Positions 8,182 through 19,400 of a stretch of DNA of 64,000 bases are shown piece by piece. A program made the position numbers and the translations under genes. Source of the stretch: Sedimenticola selenatireducens (GTDB lineage: Bacteria > Pseudomonadota > Gammaproteobacteria > Chromatiales > Chromatiaceae); NCBI RefSeq assembly GCF_007625115.1, contig NZ_VMNH01000013.1, positions 1 to 64,000 on the forward strand, in the 5' to 3' direction. The notes under the pieces were generated by a model. The model had not been told where the DNA came from, did not search any database, and worked only from the letters and a program-made list of their open reading frames with translations. Position 1 is the first letter of the stretch, and each line of letters opens with the position of its first letter.

Positions 8182-9486
8182 ATGTCTATGAGTTGTTTAC
8201 GTGATCTGCTATTAATTGCTGCCCTGTTTTCGCTTTCAACTGTTTATCTTCAGGCGGATCAAGCGGGTGTGATTCTTGATAACACGGTCGCTGCACCTGT
8301 AGAGAGTGTGCCACTCAAGCCGACACGATTCACTCTCTATGACACACGTACCATCACTCAAATTCGGACTTTTCATTGGAATAAGGGAAAGGGTTCTTTT
8401 CCCGGTTCTATCGCGTTACAGGATAAAAATAAACGTCTGATTGGACCTTGGAAGGCGACTGGTATTGATGACCAGGGAGTGGCTAATGCCTACTGGGAAG
8501 TTTCTCCGGATATCGTGCTGGAGGCGGGTATCTATACCGTGCTGGATTCAGAGCCAAGCACATGGTCTCGCAATCCAGCAAAAGGTGATATGGGTATTGT
8601 GCGTGTATTGGGACAGATGGGTGATGCAACAGCAGATGAAGTGACGAAGGCAGAGAATAATGCACCTGCTGTCACTAATGAACCGCCTTCGCTAACGCTG
8701 GAAGAGCAACAGACGCTCGCAGCGGAGCTGTTTGAGCAGATCCGTCAGGCCGACACCTACGATTATGCACAGATTGAACAGCTCTACCTGCAACTGTTAC
8801 AGGAATGCCCTGATACTGAACAGGCCGAGGAGTCCTACTTCAGACTATCAAATCTCTACCGTATGGGTATGGATCCACCAGAGTATCAAAAACTCAGGGT
8901 GTTGTTAGAAGAGTATATGGTTCGGTATCCGACATCAGAGATGGCACCAGAGATGAGTCAACGTCTGCGACGTGCCTATGAAGATACCGGACAGTGGCCC
9001 CAGGTAGTGGAACTCTATGAAACAGAGGTGTCCGAGCTTACTGAAGAGAATCCCTACTACCTGGTGACAATGCTTGATTATGCCAAAGCACTGGAGGGTA
9101 GTGGCATTCGCGACAAAGCGCTTGAGGTTTACCAACAGGTCGCGACAACAGCCGGCAGTGAAAAGGCCGGTAATTATGATATGAGCGATCTATGGTTGCG
9201 GGTTGCGCAACAACGAATCGAAATTATTGGCCTGTTGAATACCGAACAGTGGAACGAACTGGTTGAAGTGTACCGTAAGCAGTTCGCCAATATGGCCTTT
9301 GCTGAGATGCCACAGATTCAGGAACTGCTGGAATATGCGCAGGCGCTGGAGAAGAGTGGTGATCGCTCCGCCGCTATTGCGCAGTATCGGCAGGTGATGC
9401 GAACGGATCAGGGCAACCGAACACTTCAGGGTCAGCAGGCCAGTGAAAGGTTGATTGAGCTGGTAGGAGTCGACTGGCATGAGTAA
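8182..9486 (+). CDS. Exported protein with an N-terminal beta domain and TPR repeats
   Basis: A 434-residue protein. I chose the ATG at 8182 because AGGGAAG lies just before it and a signal peptide (MSMSCLRDLLLIAALFSLS) follows. Residues about 30-140 form a beta-rich domain ending AYWEVSPDIVLEAGIYTVLDSEPSTWSRN, a pattern I have seen in exported proteins of unknown function. Residues about 170-430 are tetratricopeptide-like helical repeats (ALEGSGIRDKALEVYQQV, ALEKSGDRSAAIAQYRQV). It lies 19 bases after the first gene. TPRs usually scaffold protein complexes, so an assembly role in the periplasm is plausible. Confidence 0.75.
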   Translation: MSMSCLRDLLLIAALFSLSTVYLQADQAGVILDNTVAAPVESVPLKPTRFTLYDTRTITQIRTFHWNKGKGSFPGSIALQDKNKRLIGPWKATGIDDQGVANAYWEVSPDIVLEAGIYTVLDSEPSTWSRNPAKGDMGIVRVLGQMGDATADEVTKAENNAPAVTNEPPSLTLEEQQTLAAELFEQIRQADTYDYAQIEQLYLQLLQECPDTEQAEESYFRLSNLYRMGMDPPEYQKLRVLLEEYMVRYPTSEMAPEMSQRLRRAYEDTGQWPQVVELYETEVSELTEENPYYLVTMLDYAKALEGSGIRDKALEVYQQVATTAGSEKAGNYDMSDLWLRVAQQRIEIIGLLNTEQWNELVEVYRKQFANMAFAEMPQIQELLEYAQALEKSGDRSAAIAQYRQVMRTDQGNRTLQGQQASERLIELVGVDWHE

Positions 9487-9510
9487 GTGGAATTAACGGG
9501 AGAAGGGTTG

Positions 9511-10410
9511 ATGCAAAGCAAACTATCAGGCAATCACCTGTGCCAATCGAGTCGCACCGTGCGATGGCTGGCCGCTATGCTGCTGGTCGCTATTCTGGCT
9601 ATTTCATTCAATTTGCAGAGCGGGGAAGTGGCCGTGGATGAACGATTCAAACTGGCTGAGCAAGCGCTGAGCGAGGGCAGTATCGAACAAGGGAGGGCGC
9701 ACCTTGAAGCTATCCTGAAGGAGAATCCTGCAGACAAGGATGCCTGTAATCTCCTCGGTAACATTGCACTCTCGCAGGGGGAGTTAGAGCAGGCAAAAAA
9801 CTACTACAACTGCGCCCTGGATGCCGACCCGCTGTTTGCCGAGGCCTATAACAATCTCGGTGTACTGGCTTTGAAACAGGGCCAGATGAATGAGGCCATG
9901 ATCAACTTCCAGGCTGCCGTGAAGATCGATCCAAAGCGCGCTGATGCCTGGTACAACATGGGTCAGATCCTGATGGCGGCTGGCCAGGTGGGTCCTGCCG
10001 AGGAGTACCTGCGGCGTGCCACGCGGGCGGACCCCAATCACGCGGCATCACGTCACCGCCTGGCGGTTCTGCTGCTCGGACTGCGCCGGGGTGATGAGGC
10101 GAATCAGGTATTGGAAGAGGCGGTCAAGGCAACACCTGACAACCCCGAGATACTCTTCCTGTTGGCAACAGTGCTGGATGATCTTGGTCGCATAGAAGAG
10201 GCGTCGATACGCTATCAGGAGGCGCGCAGTGCCGGTAACACCTCCCCGGTTCTCCCGCTCTATCTGGCTGAAACCCAGATTAAGCTTGGCCAAAAAGCGG
10301 CCGCGAAGAGGGAGCTTCGCACCATTCTGGATAGTGCCAAAGCCGATGCGGCCGTTAAGGAGAAAGCTGCCATCCTGATGAAGGAGATGGGCGATGACGG
10401 TACCGAATAA
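9511..10410 (+). CDS. Membrane-anchored TPR protein
   Basis: A 299-residue protein. Residues about 20-38 (WLAAMLLVAILAISFNL) are a signal anchor or signal peptide. The rest is at least six TPR units (NLLGNIALSQGELEQAKNYY, NNLGVLALKQGQMNEAMINF, YNMGQILMAAGQVGPAEEYL and so on), with the canonical W/L-G-Y-A-P spacing. The ATG at 9511 is preceded by GGGAGAAGGG; an in-frame GTG at 9487 is less likely. It overlaps the next gene by 17 bases. Such proteins act as docking scaffolds, as PilF does in pilus secretin assembly. Its partners here are presumably other products of this operon. Confidence 0.8.
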   Translation: MQSKLSGNHLCQSSRTVRWLAAMLLVAILAISFNLQSGEVAVDERFKLAEQALSEGSIEQGRAHLEAILKENPADKDACNLLGNIALSQGELEQAKNYYNCALDADPLFAEAYNNLGVLALKQGQMNEAMINFQAAVKIDPKRADAWYNMGQILMAAGQVGPAEEYLRRATRADPNHAASRHRLAVLLLGLRRGDEANQVLEEAVKATPDNPEILFLLATVLDDLGRIEEASIRYQEARSAGNTSPVLPLYLAETQIKLGQKAAAKRELRTILDSAKADAAVKEKAAILMKEMGDDGTE

Positions 10411-13402
10411 GCGCACTCTCCTGCAGCCCCTAATTATGCTGTCAAACCTCTATCGGTGGCTGCTGGCCCTTGTTCTGCTGATTCTGATCAGCCAGCCGCT
10501 CACACTATTTGCGGCCGACAATATCGAAGAGCTTCGGGTTCGTCAGCAGAATGCACTGAAAGTCCTGGAAAGCAGTTATCACAACAGGGTCCGTAGCAAT
10601 CCGGCTTTAATCAAGCCCGATGGTACGGTGGATACCAGCCATCCTGACTACCAGCAGGTGCTGAGTGACTACAGTAAAGACAAGGCTCAAATTCAGTCAC
10701 AGTTCAATGATCAAGATAGCCGAGGACAGGACCTTGCAGATCTGCAGCAGCGCTATGGTTCCAATCTCAAGACCACCGGCAGTTCCCCGAAAGATGTCAG
10801 GGCGGATGTTGATATCACTGCCAATAACAGCGATGTCGCCGCACAGATCGCTGACGAGTGGCGGGCTCGGGGTGATGATGTCGATTATGATGAAAATCTT
10901 GGTATCTACATCAACAAGACAAAAGATACCACCCTCTGGCAACCTCCTTCTGACACCCAGTTAGCTGAAAGACAGAAATACCATGATGCCTTCTCAACGC
11001 CGGGCGGTAAGCAGGCGACCAATGTAAAGGGTGCCGAGTCGGTAAGGGATCCCGAGGGGTATGTCTTGGATAATGAAAAAAAGTTTATCCACGGCGCGGA
11101 GGACCTGGAAAGCACCGATATCAACAGCCGCTCTCCAGAGGCGCAACTGAAACGTGACATGGCCCTGAAAACTATGGGCAAGAGTGTCAGCAAAACAGCT
11201 GATGAAGTGGGTCATGACTCGAAGGTGATTAATCAGGCCCGTCAGTTGAGAAACTATGGGGACAAGTTCGAGACCGGCATCACCCCCCTGGGCGCAACCC
11301 CCGAACAACAGAAGTCTGACGAGAAAAAGTGGATACAGAAAGCTGACCAGGAGATACAAAATACCAAGCCGATAGCGGCTGACCAATCAAGAAAGATTCG
11401 TGATGTACGTGAGGCAGTTGCAAAGACCGCGGAAGAGCATTCAAAAGGCCGTCCAACGTCCAAGCCTGCCCCGGGAGAGGTGCCCGAGAATACTGCACAG
11501 AATATCCGTAACCGGAACAAAACGCTCGACAGCGCCAACGAAGAGGCCCGCACAGCCAACACCGAGGCGCGTAAAAAGGCCGGTTTGCCCAAACAACCGG
11601 AGCCAGACAAGAAGGCAATCGACAGCCAAGCGGATAACCGGGCCCGCCAAGCGGCACAAAAACAGCAGGAACAACAGCAGCGTGTGACCTCAAGCGAGCG
11701 CAAGGGTCAGTCAAAAAATAGCAAATGGAAAGTCACTGACGAGCGTCAAGGCAAGACAAATACCAAGACCATCACCTCGAAAACAAGCAATGCTGATGGC
11801 AGTGATACTACACGAACGACCCGTACTGAGAGCAAGCGTACTCCCAGTGGTGGAACAACCACCCAGCAAAATAGAAAAATAACTGAAAAAGGGGCTGATG
11901 GTTCAAGTAAAAGCACCCGTCAGAAAACCACAGGATACGAGGGAAAGAACACAGGTTCAGCCACCACAAAAACAACTGAGATGGAACGGGATGCCAGTGG
12001 TCAGGTCACCCGCCGGAGTGATTCAACCAAGACCACCACTACCCGCAATAACAAGAGTGGCAAACAGATCAGTACCAACGAACAGTCCACCACCCACCAG
12101 GCCAGGAATAGCTGGCTGCCCGGAAGTACAGGTACCACCACCACAGAGAGCAACAAGCACACCATTGTCCATGAACAGGGTGGTCAAACACGGAAAACAG
12201 AAACCGGGCGTACAACCACTACCGATAACAATACGGGCTTCAAGACCACCACTAACACCCAGGCAACCACTAACACCCGCAAGGATGATGAGGGGCGTGA
12301 AACAACCACTAGGGTAACCACCACCACGACAGATAAACCTTGGCAGAAGAGCCGGACAACAACGGGTGGCTATGAACGGGATCTCAAACCCGGTGGTGAT
12401 CCAAACGAGCCGGAGGATGGGAAAAGAATCGGTGATCCAACCAAGGTCAATGTAAAGATTGCCGGCGGCAAGCTTTTCGAGCCGATTGATGAGGCGAATA
12501 GTACTGCCGCAACCAGTACTGCGGGAAGGACAGATTCGGGTATTGAATACGGTGGTGAGGCCAAGGTGCAGGTCGGTCAATATGGCTCGAGTGGTAACTG
12601 GGAGGTAACGGCTAACCAGCGGGGTCTGCATGCCAAGGTGGATGTGAATGCTGAGGTCAATGCAATCAAGGCCACGGCTACCGGTAGTGCCGAGAAGAAA
12701 ATCGGCAATGCGACCCTTGGCGCCAAGGTGAGTACTACTGCCAAGTTGGGTGCGGAGGGAAAGGGCTCGGGTGAGCTTCATCTGGGATCTGACCGTGTTG
12801 CCGGTTCTCTTGAGGCAAAGGTCTTTGTTGGCGGCAAGGCGGAGGCGGCGGCTGAGGCATCACTCTCATGGTGGGGGATCAAGCTCACTGGCAAGGCCCA
12901 GGGAGAGGTCACTGCCGGTGCCGGTGCAGAGGCTAAGGTGGACGCTGAACTGTCATGGACAAAGATCCGTCTTGGCGCAAAATTGTCGGCCACCCTGGGT
13001 CTGGGTGCAGGTGGTGGTACATCGGTTGAATTTGATGCGACCGAAGCGATCACCGGCTATGATCCCGCGGCTCTCGATCAACAGTTCCAGGCCGGCGACA
13101 GTATTGTGCGAATCTGCCGTGATCTGCGGTCGGGGCGTCTGCGCCTGCCACCTGGCGTCAAGTTCTCGGATATCCGTGACCGTCTGCAGAAAAATGCAGA
13201 ACTCTTTGCCAAGCATCCTCAGCTGACCAAGGACGGTAAAAAAATCAGTCTGGTTGACTCGTTGATCAATGACCTGAATCTGAAGAAGGGCAAGAACAAC
13301 ACTTATATCACGGCCCATCACAAACAGAAGGACTGGTACTGTACCAACAGACCTCAGATCGAAGCGCCAGTTGTCCTACCTTCTATCGTGGAGCGCAAAT
13401 GA
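10394..13402 (+). CDS. Large Thr-rich repetitive exported protein (1002 aa)
   Basis: ATG 10394 has a strong AAGGAG seven bases upstream and lies inside the previous gene. The signal peptide (about residues 15-40) ends LTLFAAD. Residues 40-430 are charged, Gln/Lys-rich and mostly helical, with a WW-like stretch between W156 and W182 (YINKTKDTTLWQPP). Residues about 430-690 are low-complexity, Thr/Arg/Gly/Asn-rich short repeats such as TTTTRNNKSGKQ and TTTTDNNTGFKT. Residues about 700-880 are Gly/Ala-rich alternating strands (GKAEAAAEASLSWWGIKLTGKAQGEV), likely an extended beta sheet. The last 120 residues look globular and contain two cysteines. This composition suggests a surface fibre, adhesin or matrix protein. 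No enzyme motif is visible. The repeats are not RHS (no YD repeats). Confidence 0.75.
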   Translation: MTVPNKRTLLQPLIMLSNLYRWLLALVLLILISQPLTLFAADNIEELRVRQQNALKVLESSYHNRVRSNPALIKPDGTVDTSHPDYQQVLSDYSKDKAQIQSQFNDQDSRGQDLADLQQRYGSNLKTTGSSPKDVRADVDITANNSDVAAQIADEWRARGDDVDYDENLGIYINKTKDTTLWQPPSDTQLAERQKYHDAFSTPGGKQATNVKGAESVRDPEGYVLDNEKKFIHGAEDLESTDINSRSPEAQLKRDMALKTMGKSVSKTADEVGHDSKVINQARQLRNYGDKFETGITPLGATPEQQKSDEKKWIQKADQEIQNTKPIAADQSRKIRDVREAVAKTAEEHSKGRPTSKPAPGEVPENTAQNIRNRNKTLDSANEEARTANTEARKKAGLPKQPEPDKKAIDSQADNRARQAAQKQQEQQQRVTSSERKGQSKNSKWKVTDERQGKTNTKTITSKTSNADGSDTTRTTRTESKRTPSGGTTTQQNRKITEKGADGSSKSTRQKTTGYEGKNTGSATTKTTEMERDASGQVTRRSDSTKTTTTRNNKSGKQISTNEQSTTHQARNSWLPGSTGTTTTESNKHTIVHEQGGQTRKTETGRTTTTDNNTGFKTTTNTQATTNTRKDDEGRETTTRVTTTTTDKPWQKSRTTTGGYERDLKPGGDPNEPEDGKRIGDPTKVNVKIAGGKLFEPIDEANSTAATSTAGRTDSGIEYGGEAKVQVGQYGSSGNWEVTANQRGLHAKVDVNAEVNAIKATATGSAEKKIGNATLGAKVSTTAKLGAEGKGSGELHLGSDRVAGSLEAKVFVGGKAEAAAEASLSWWGIKLTGKAQGEVTAGAGAEAKVDAELSWTKIRLGAKLSATLGLGAGGGTSVEFDATEAITGYDPAALDQQFQAGDSIVRICRDLRSGRLRLPPGVKFSDIRDRLQKNAELFAKHPQLTKDGKKISLVDSLINDLNLKKGKNNTYITAHHKQKDWYCTNRPQIEAPVVLPSIVERK

Positions 13403-16400
13403 TGAAGTCACTCACTGTACGGTTACTCCATGGCTTGTTGCTTCTGGGTATGATTACCTCTGCTGTTGTCTATGCTGAGGCACCGGGTCCCTTGGCGGTA
13501 AAGGTCTTTGAACAGACCGTTGACGGTACACGCAAGCCGCTGGCCAATGTCCGGGTGCATATTGGTCAACGCCATGCCGCCACAGATACCCAAGGCATGG
13601 CCATCTTTGAAGGTTTGCCCGGAGGCAGTTACAAACTGAGTGTGGAGCAGCCAGATTATCAGACCTTGACTCAGCAGATTGTTCTGGCCAATGGCGCCCG
13701 TCAGGCAATCGAGCTGACACTGACACCAGCGGCAGTGGTGCAGTGGGGTGGTCGGGTTGTGATTGAGGGGCTGGATCAACCCATAATCGGTGTGATGGTG
13801 GTGCTTGATCCTATCCAGGTAAAGTCGTCCCTCTCCGGTCAGGCACACTCGATCACCACATGGGATGGTCGCTTTGAGTTTATCGATCTTCCCGTCGGGC
13901 GGTATCAACTGAGTGCCACGGCCCCCGGCTTTGCCGTGATCAGCCAGGCGGTGGAGGTTCTCCCCCTGGACAGGTCAAAACAGGCGGAGTTTGATGCGCC
14001 GATGGTCGATGGCGTGGCGCTGGATATCTGTCGTGAATGGGGCAATAACTGCAACAAACCGGCAGCCGACCTGTTTTGTCAGCAACAGAACTTCTTTGAG
14101 TCGGAGACCTTTAGGATAGGCAACGATCAGCCACCCACCCGCATCATCACCTCCGGTAAGCTCTGTGAAGACAAGGGTTGTGACCGTTTCAGCTGGATCA
14201 AATGTGTGGGTGAGCCTCAGGAGCCGCTGGTTCTGAAGTTGCAGGCGGTAACAAAAAATATCAGCCAGGTGATCAAGGTGACCGATGTCGTGACCAGTCA
14301 GGCGATACCAGGGGCTCGGCTGCAGCTGGCAGAGACTTGGCCCAGTGGTCTCATTGCTGAGGTGAAAAGTGACCGCTCAGGCAGGGCACAGTTTAATGCA
14401 TTGAAACTCGGTGTGGTCAATCGCCAAGACGAAAAGGGCGCGGTTGCGATTACACGGCGGCAGGCTACTGTCCGGGTTGAGGCGGAAGGGTATGTCCCGA
14501 CAGTTGTACCACTGATGCTCTCTGAGAGCGCTTCTGAGTTGGATGTCTCACTCACTCCGCTGACAGAGCTGGAGGAGGTGGAACCCAATAACGACCTGGA
14601 ACACGGACAGACGGTGGGCGTCGGAGCACCGATCCGCTTCAAGATCGCCGAGCGGGGTGATAAGGACGTCTTCAAATTCAGGCTGGTCGAATCGGCAAAG
14701 CTGCGCCTGTCGATAGAGGATGGCGCCCTGGATACCGTGATTCAACTGCGTGACAGTGATGGCAAACTGATGAAAGAGCAGGGGGGGCATGCCGGAAAGA
14801 CAAACAGTTTTGAATCCTGGCTGAACAGCGGCAGCTACTCGGTTGCTGTTACCGAATGGGGGAATAATGCCAGCGACCCCGAAAAGAGCATGATACTGAA
14901 CGTCACCGCAGAGCCTGCGGTGGACCCCAATGAACCCAACCAGACGCTTGACTCGGCAAGGGTTATTCACCTCAACCAGCAGGTATCCGGTCTGATCTGG
15001 CCGGTAGGTGATCGGGACTTTTACCAGCTTGAGGTGAAACAGGCCGGTATTCTCCGGCTCAGCGATCTGCACACGAGTTTGCAGCGGCATGTGAAGATCT
15101 ACTCCAATCTGGGGAAACTGCTGGCAGAGCAGGGCAGCTACGCCAATAAACCCCTCTCCCTTGAGTATGCGGTCATCCCGGGTACCTATGTCATTGAGAT
15201 GCAGGAGTGGGGTAACAATGATGCATCCCTGGAACCCTACCGTCTGGCGGTTGAGATGTTGCCTGACGACGGCGTGGTCGATCCGCTGCAGGAACCCGGG
15301 GAGATGCTGGCAGCTCGCTCGCTTCAATCTCACACCTGGTTTGCCAGCACCATCCTGCCGATTGGCGATCGTGATCTCTTCAGTGTCACCATACCCGGTG
15401 CTGGTGTGCTGCGTATGCAGAGCAAGGGACCAATGCAGCGTCACCTCAAGGTGTTTGACGCCAAGGGGACTCTGCTACAGGAGGTGGGGGCTTATGAAAA
15501 CAAGCCAGGAGAACTCAACTGGCATGCCAACGGGCCACAGACGGTCTTTGCCTCTATCGAGGAGTGGGGGAATAACAGCTACTCACCACTGCCGTATTCG
15601 ATGCGGGTCTGGTTTGAACGGGCGGATGAGGTCGATTTCCAGCAGCGCAACGAGAGCTTTGATCAGGCGGCCCCGCTGATGCCGGGTGATACCATTCACG
15701 GCAGTTACCTGCCGCTCGGGGATCAGGACTTCTACGTGGTGGACATCGATTTCCCCGGGATGCTGCAAGTAAGCGCAAAGTCTGCCCAGCAGACTCACCT
15801 GCGGGTATTTGACAGTCAACGCAAGATGATTGCGGAGAGCGGTGCTTATGAAAACAAAACGGCCACAGTGAGGCCGGAGGTCAACCAGGGGATCTACTAT
15901 ATCCAGGTCAATGAATGGGGTAACAATACAGCCTCGACTGAGCCCTATGAACTAAAGCTGGCGTTGCAGCGAGCCGAGCCAGATGAGACTGAACCCCTGG
16001 TCGAAGATGAACCACGTTTGCTGCTCGATGGCGTGGCGCAATCGTTCTCTATCGACCAGCGGGGTGACCGGGATCGTTTTCTCTTCGAACTGGCCAAGGC
16101 CGGTGAGGTCAAGCTGAATATCGCCAGCCAGGTGCAGACGCTGGTGCGTGTATTTGATGATCAGAGCGGCAAAATGATCCACGAATCCGGCCACTACAAT
16201 CCGGTCAAATGGAGTCTGCCATTGAAGTTCGATGGTCCGATCCGCCTTCGCATTGAACTGAGTGAGTGGGGCAACAACGAAACTTCACTGGAGCCGGGCT
16301 TCATCATGATCGACAGCCGGGGCCGTACGCTACAGGCCGATCACATCGAGTCCACCCCCGATGGCTCCTTCCCCGAGCGTGTATCGTTCAAAAAGGTGGC

Positions 16401-19400
16401 CCTTAAGCATGCCGATCCGGCACAACGGTGCGAACTGGATCTTGACGGTGATGGACGTGCCGACCTGACTCTCGACAGTGACCAGGCAAAAAGCGGCCGC
16501 TTCCCCCGTGAGGGTCGTTACGTGGTTGAGTCAAAGTGCATTGGCGCCGACGGACAGGTCGCCAGGGAGAGACTCTGGGTGCAGGCCACCGGCAACCGTT
16601 CACGTGAGGGAATTGCACTGTTCCTCAATACACCGATGGAGGGGCAGACCATTGACCGGCCAGTCAAATTGGCTGCCCAGGTGATCAGTTACAGTGGGCG
16701 ACCCGTGGCTGGAGTGCGCTACCGCCTGGATGGCCAGGCCCTGGCAACGGATTACTCAGCCCCCTACGACGTCGATGTGAACTGGCAGACACTGGCGGCG
16801 GGAAAACACACTGTGGAGGTGGTGGCCTATGATGCCAATGGTGTCGAGGCCAAGGTGAGTCGGCAATTCAATCTGTCCGAGTATTTTGATATCTCACCGC
16901 CCAATGGGGCGGTACTTTCCGGCGAGTCTATCCGGGTCAGCTGGCTGGCTCCGAAGTACGGCGAGTCACTGCTTCGTTACCGCAAGCAGGGCAGTGAAGA
17001 GTGGCAGACGCTTCGCGGTCAGAGTGGCCGCCTGCGGGTGGTCGAACTGAAAGAACTGGATGCCGCGGTGCCTTACGAGGTTCAGCCACTGGGTGGGGTT
17101 GAGGATGGTCCTGTACAGACCCTCACCCGGGTCAAGGGGCTTGCCTTCAGCCGCAGCCGATACGGCGCCAATGTCCGGCGGGACTATGATCAGCGAGTGG
17201 CTATCAGTGTGCGCAATAATGGGGATGAGCCGTTGAGTGTCCGCCTCGAGTGCGGAAAACCGAAGGATCCCACCCTGCTGGTTGGTTTTGTCGGTGAAGG
17301 CTCAGAGGATAAGCCGATCAACCTGGCACCTGGTGAGGCGCGGGATTTCCTCCTTGGTATCAGCGCCCAGGATGTGAACACCGCCGACCATTCAGTCCCT
17401 ATCCGTATCGTCTCGAATAATGGTCTGAGTGACGAGGCCGAGGTGGCGGTGCATGTGCGCCTGCCCCATGTCGAACTGGCATGGGAGGATCTTGGGCCTC
17501 TGCCGCTGGGGCATGGACGCAAACTGCGCTTGCGCAATAAGGGGGATACCATCACCGACCTCCAGGTGAGCAGCGAAAAGAACCAGGCGGTACGGATCTC
17601 ACCGACCATTCAGCACGGCCTGCTGCAAAGTGGCCGCAGCATCGAGTTTACCGTGACCCCACGCTTCTATGAGGGCTTCACGGGTGTCCAGAGCAAGATC
17701 CTTGCCCGTGGTCTGGATAAATCCTTCGACTACCCCTACGAGATGAAACTGGCCGAGGGTGAGCGTGTACGTCGCATCTGGCTCTTTCCGGGTATCGATC
17801 CCACCGATGAGGTACTGCGTGACAAGGAGCCGGAGCTGATCGCCCATGCGGCGAAGGCTGAACAGCTGGATCCGGCAAAGGTCGATTGGCGCCGTCGTGA
17901 CAACCCGGAGGATCTCGACCGTGATGGCCGTGCAGATCGCTGGTCGATGAATATCGGTGAGGTACGCTGGGTCGGGGATGACACCGATGCCGATGGCGAG
18001 ATCGACTTCGTCCATGCCGATATCGCCGATGACGGTATCTTTGAATACTCCGCCATCCTGGAGCAGGAAACGTGGCACAAGACCAATCTGGTGGAGGCCT
18101 GGCTGGAGATGGGCTTCAGCTTGCCGTGGAACCGGACCAGCTACCATCCCCATGATACGGATATCGTGCTCAACGGCACGGTGATCGGAAGTCTGCGGGA
18201 TACCATTCCCGAGGGCAACTACAGTTTCCGCATACCACCGGCTGCGCTGCGGTTTGACAAGAGTGGCATGCCCGGGAGTAACAAGGTGGGTATCAACTCC
18301 AAGCACCTGCGGGGAGGTCACTACGTGGTGAACAGTGATTTCCGCTTCAAGTTTCGCCTCACCGCCACACCGGTCTGGACCGTGGCGAAATCCGAGGCAG
18401 ATGCCCGCCAGTCAGTAGCCCAGCTCGGTGGGGTGGCGATCGCCTCGCCGGATCTGAGTATCTCCTCTGCAGAACTCAGGCTGGATGCCCCGACCGAGGC
18501 CAAGGCGGGGGATGAGATCAAGGTTGAGATACCGGTGCGCAACCTGGGGTCGGTGGCTGTGCCCGAGGCCGACGTGGTGCTGTTTCGTGAAACGCGTGGT
18601 AGGGCAAGGGAGGAGATCGCCCGGGTGGTGGTCGACCAGGTCACCCTTCACGGCTCGGCAACAGCAAAGATGGCCTGGAAGGCGACGGCAGGATCGAGCA
18701 AGTTCATCCTGGTGGCTGACCCGGATAACCAGCTCGATGATCTCGATACAGTAAACAACGAAGCGGTATTTTTCCTGCCGATCAAGGGTGAGGAGAAGCC
18801 GATAAAGATCACCTTTAACCAGCCGAAGACGAATGTTACATCGGCGACACCACAGGTCACACTCGATGCAACGGTGAATCCGGAGGCGGGAAGTGTCGAA
18901 CAGTCTCTGTCGATCGATGGCGGACTCTGGAGCGAACTTGCTCCTACGAAGGAGAAGATCAGGGCGGAGTTGTTGTTGCAGCCGGGTAATCATCGTATTG
19001 AACTGAGAGTGGTGGATACCGAGGGTAACAGTGCAACTGAAGCCGTTACGGTAACGGTCAATGCGGCAGAGCCGGATGCACGGATAATAACCCCCAAGAA
19101 GGCAGAGACGATTGCAGAGCGACATGCCCATGTGATGATTGCTATCCCGGAAAAAACGGCACTTGTCGGGGTGCGTGCGGCAGGTGGGCCCTGGCATAAA
19201 GCCGTGCTAGCCGGTACAGAGGCACATGTGGATTTACCACTGCGGTTTGGTAAACAGACGATTGATGCCATGGTCGTCAACCAACAGGGTGTTGTTAAAC
19301 CATTATCGGTAGATGTTGTCTGTGCTGCCCAACCCAAGGAGGGAGAAGAACGGGTTGTGGCTGGCGCGGAACAACAGGGGCTGTTGTGGCCAAATTCTGA

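Noticed and set aside
11690-12440. RHS/YD-repeat toxin
   Set aside because: The repeats are Thr-rich and lack the YD-type pattern; no toxin tip domain is visible at the C-terminus.
12023-12781. Antisense open frame of 252 codons opposite the Thr-rich gene
   Set aside because: It mirrors the repetitive Thr/Gly codons of the real gene and shows no protein family feature.
14548-15444. Long antisense open frame (298 codons) inside the giant protein gene
   Set aside because: It lies wholly opposite a strongly supported coding frame. It has no ribosome binding site or domain pattern, and its composition follows from the repeats on the other strand.
17599-18321. Antisense open frame of 240 codons
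   Set aside because: Shadow of the 2105-residue gene; no start signal and no recognisable domain.
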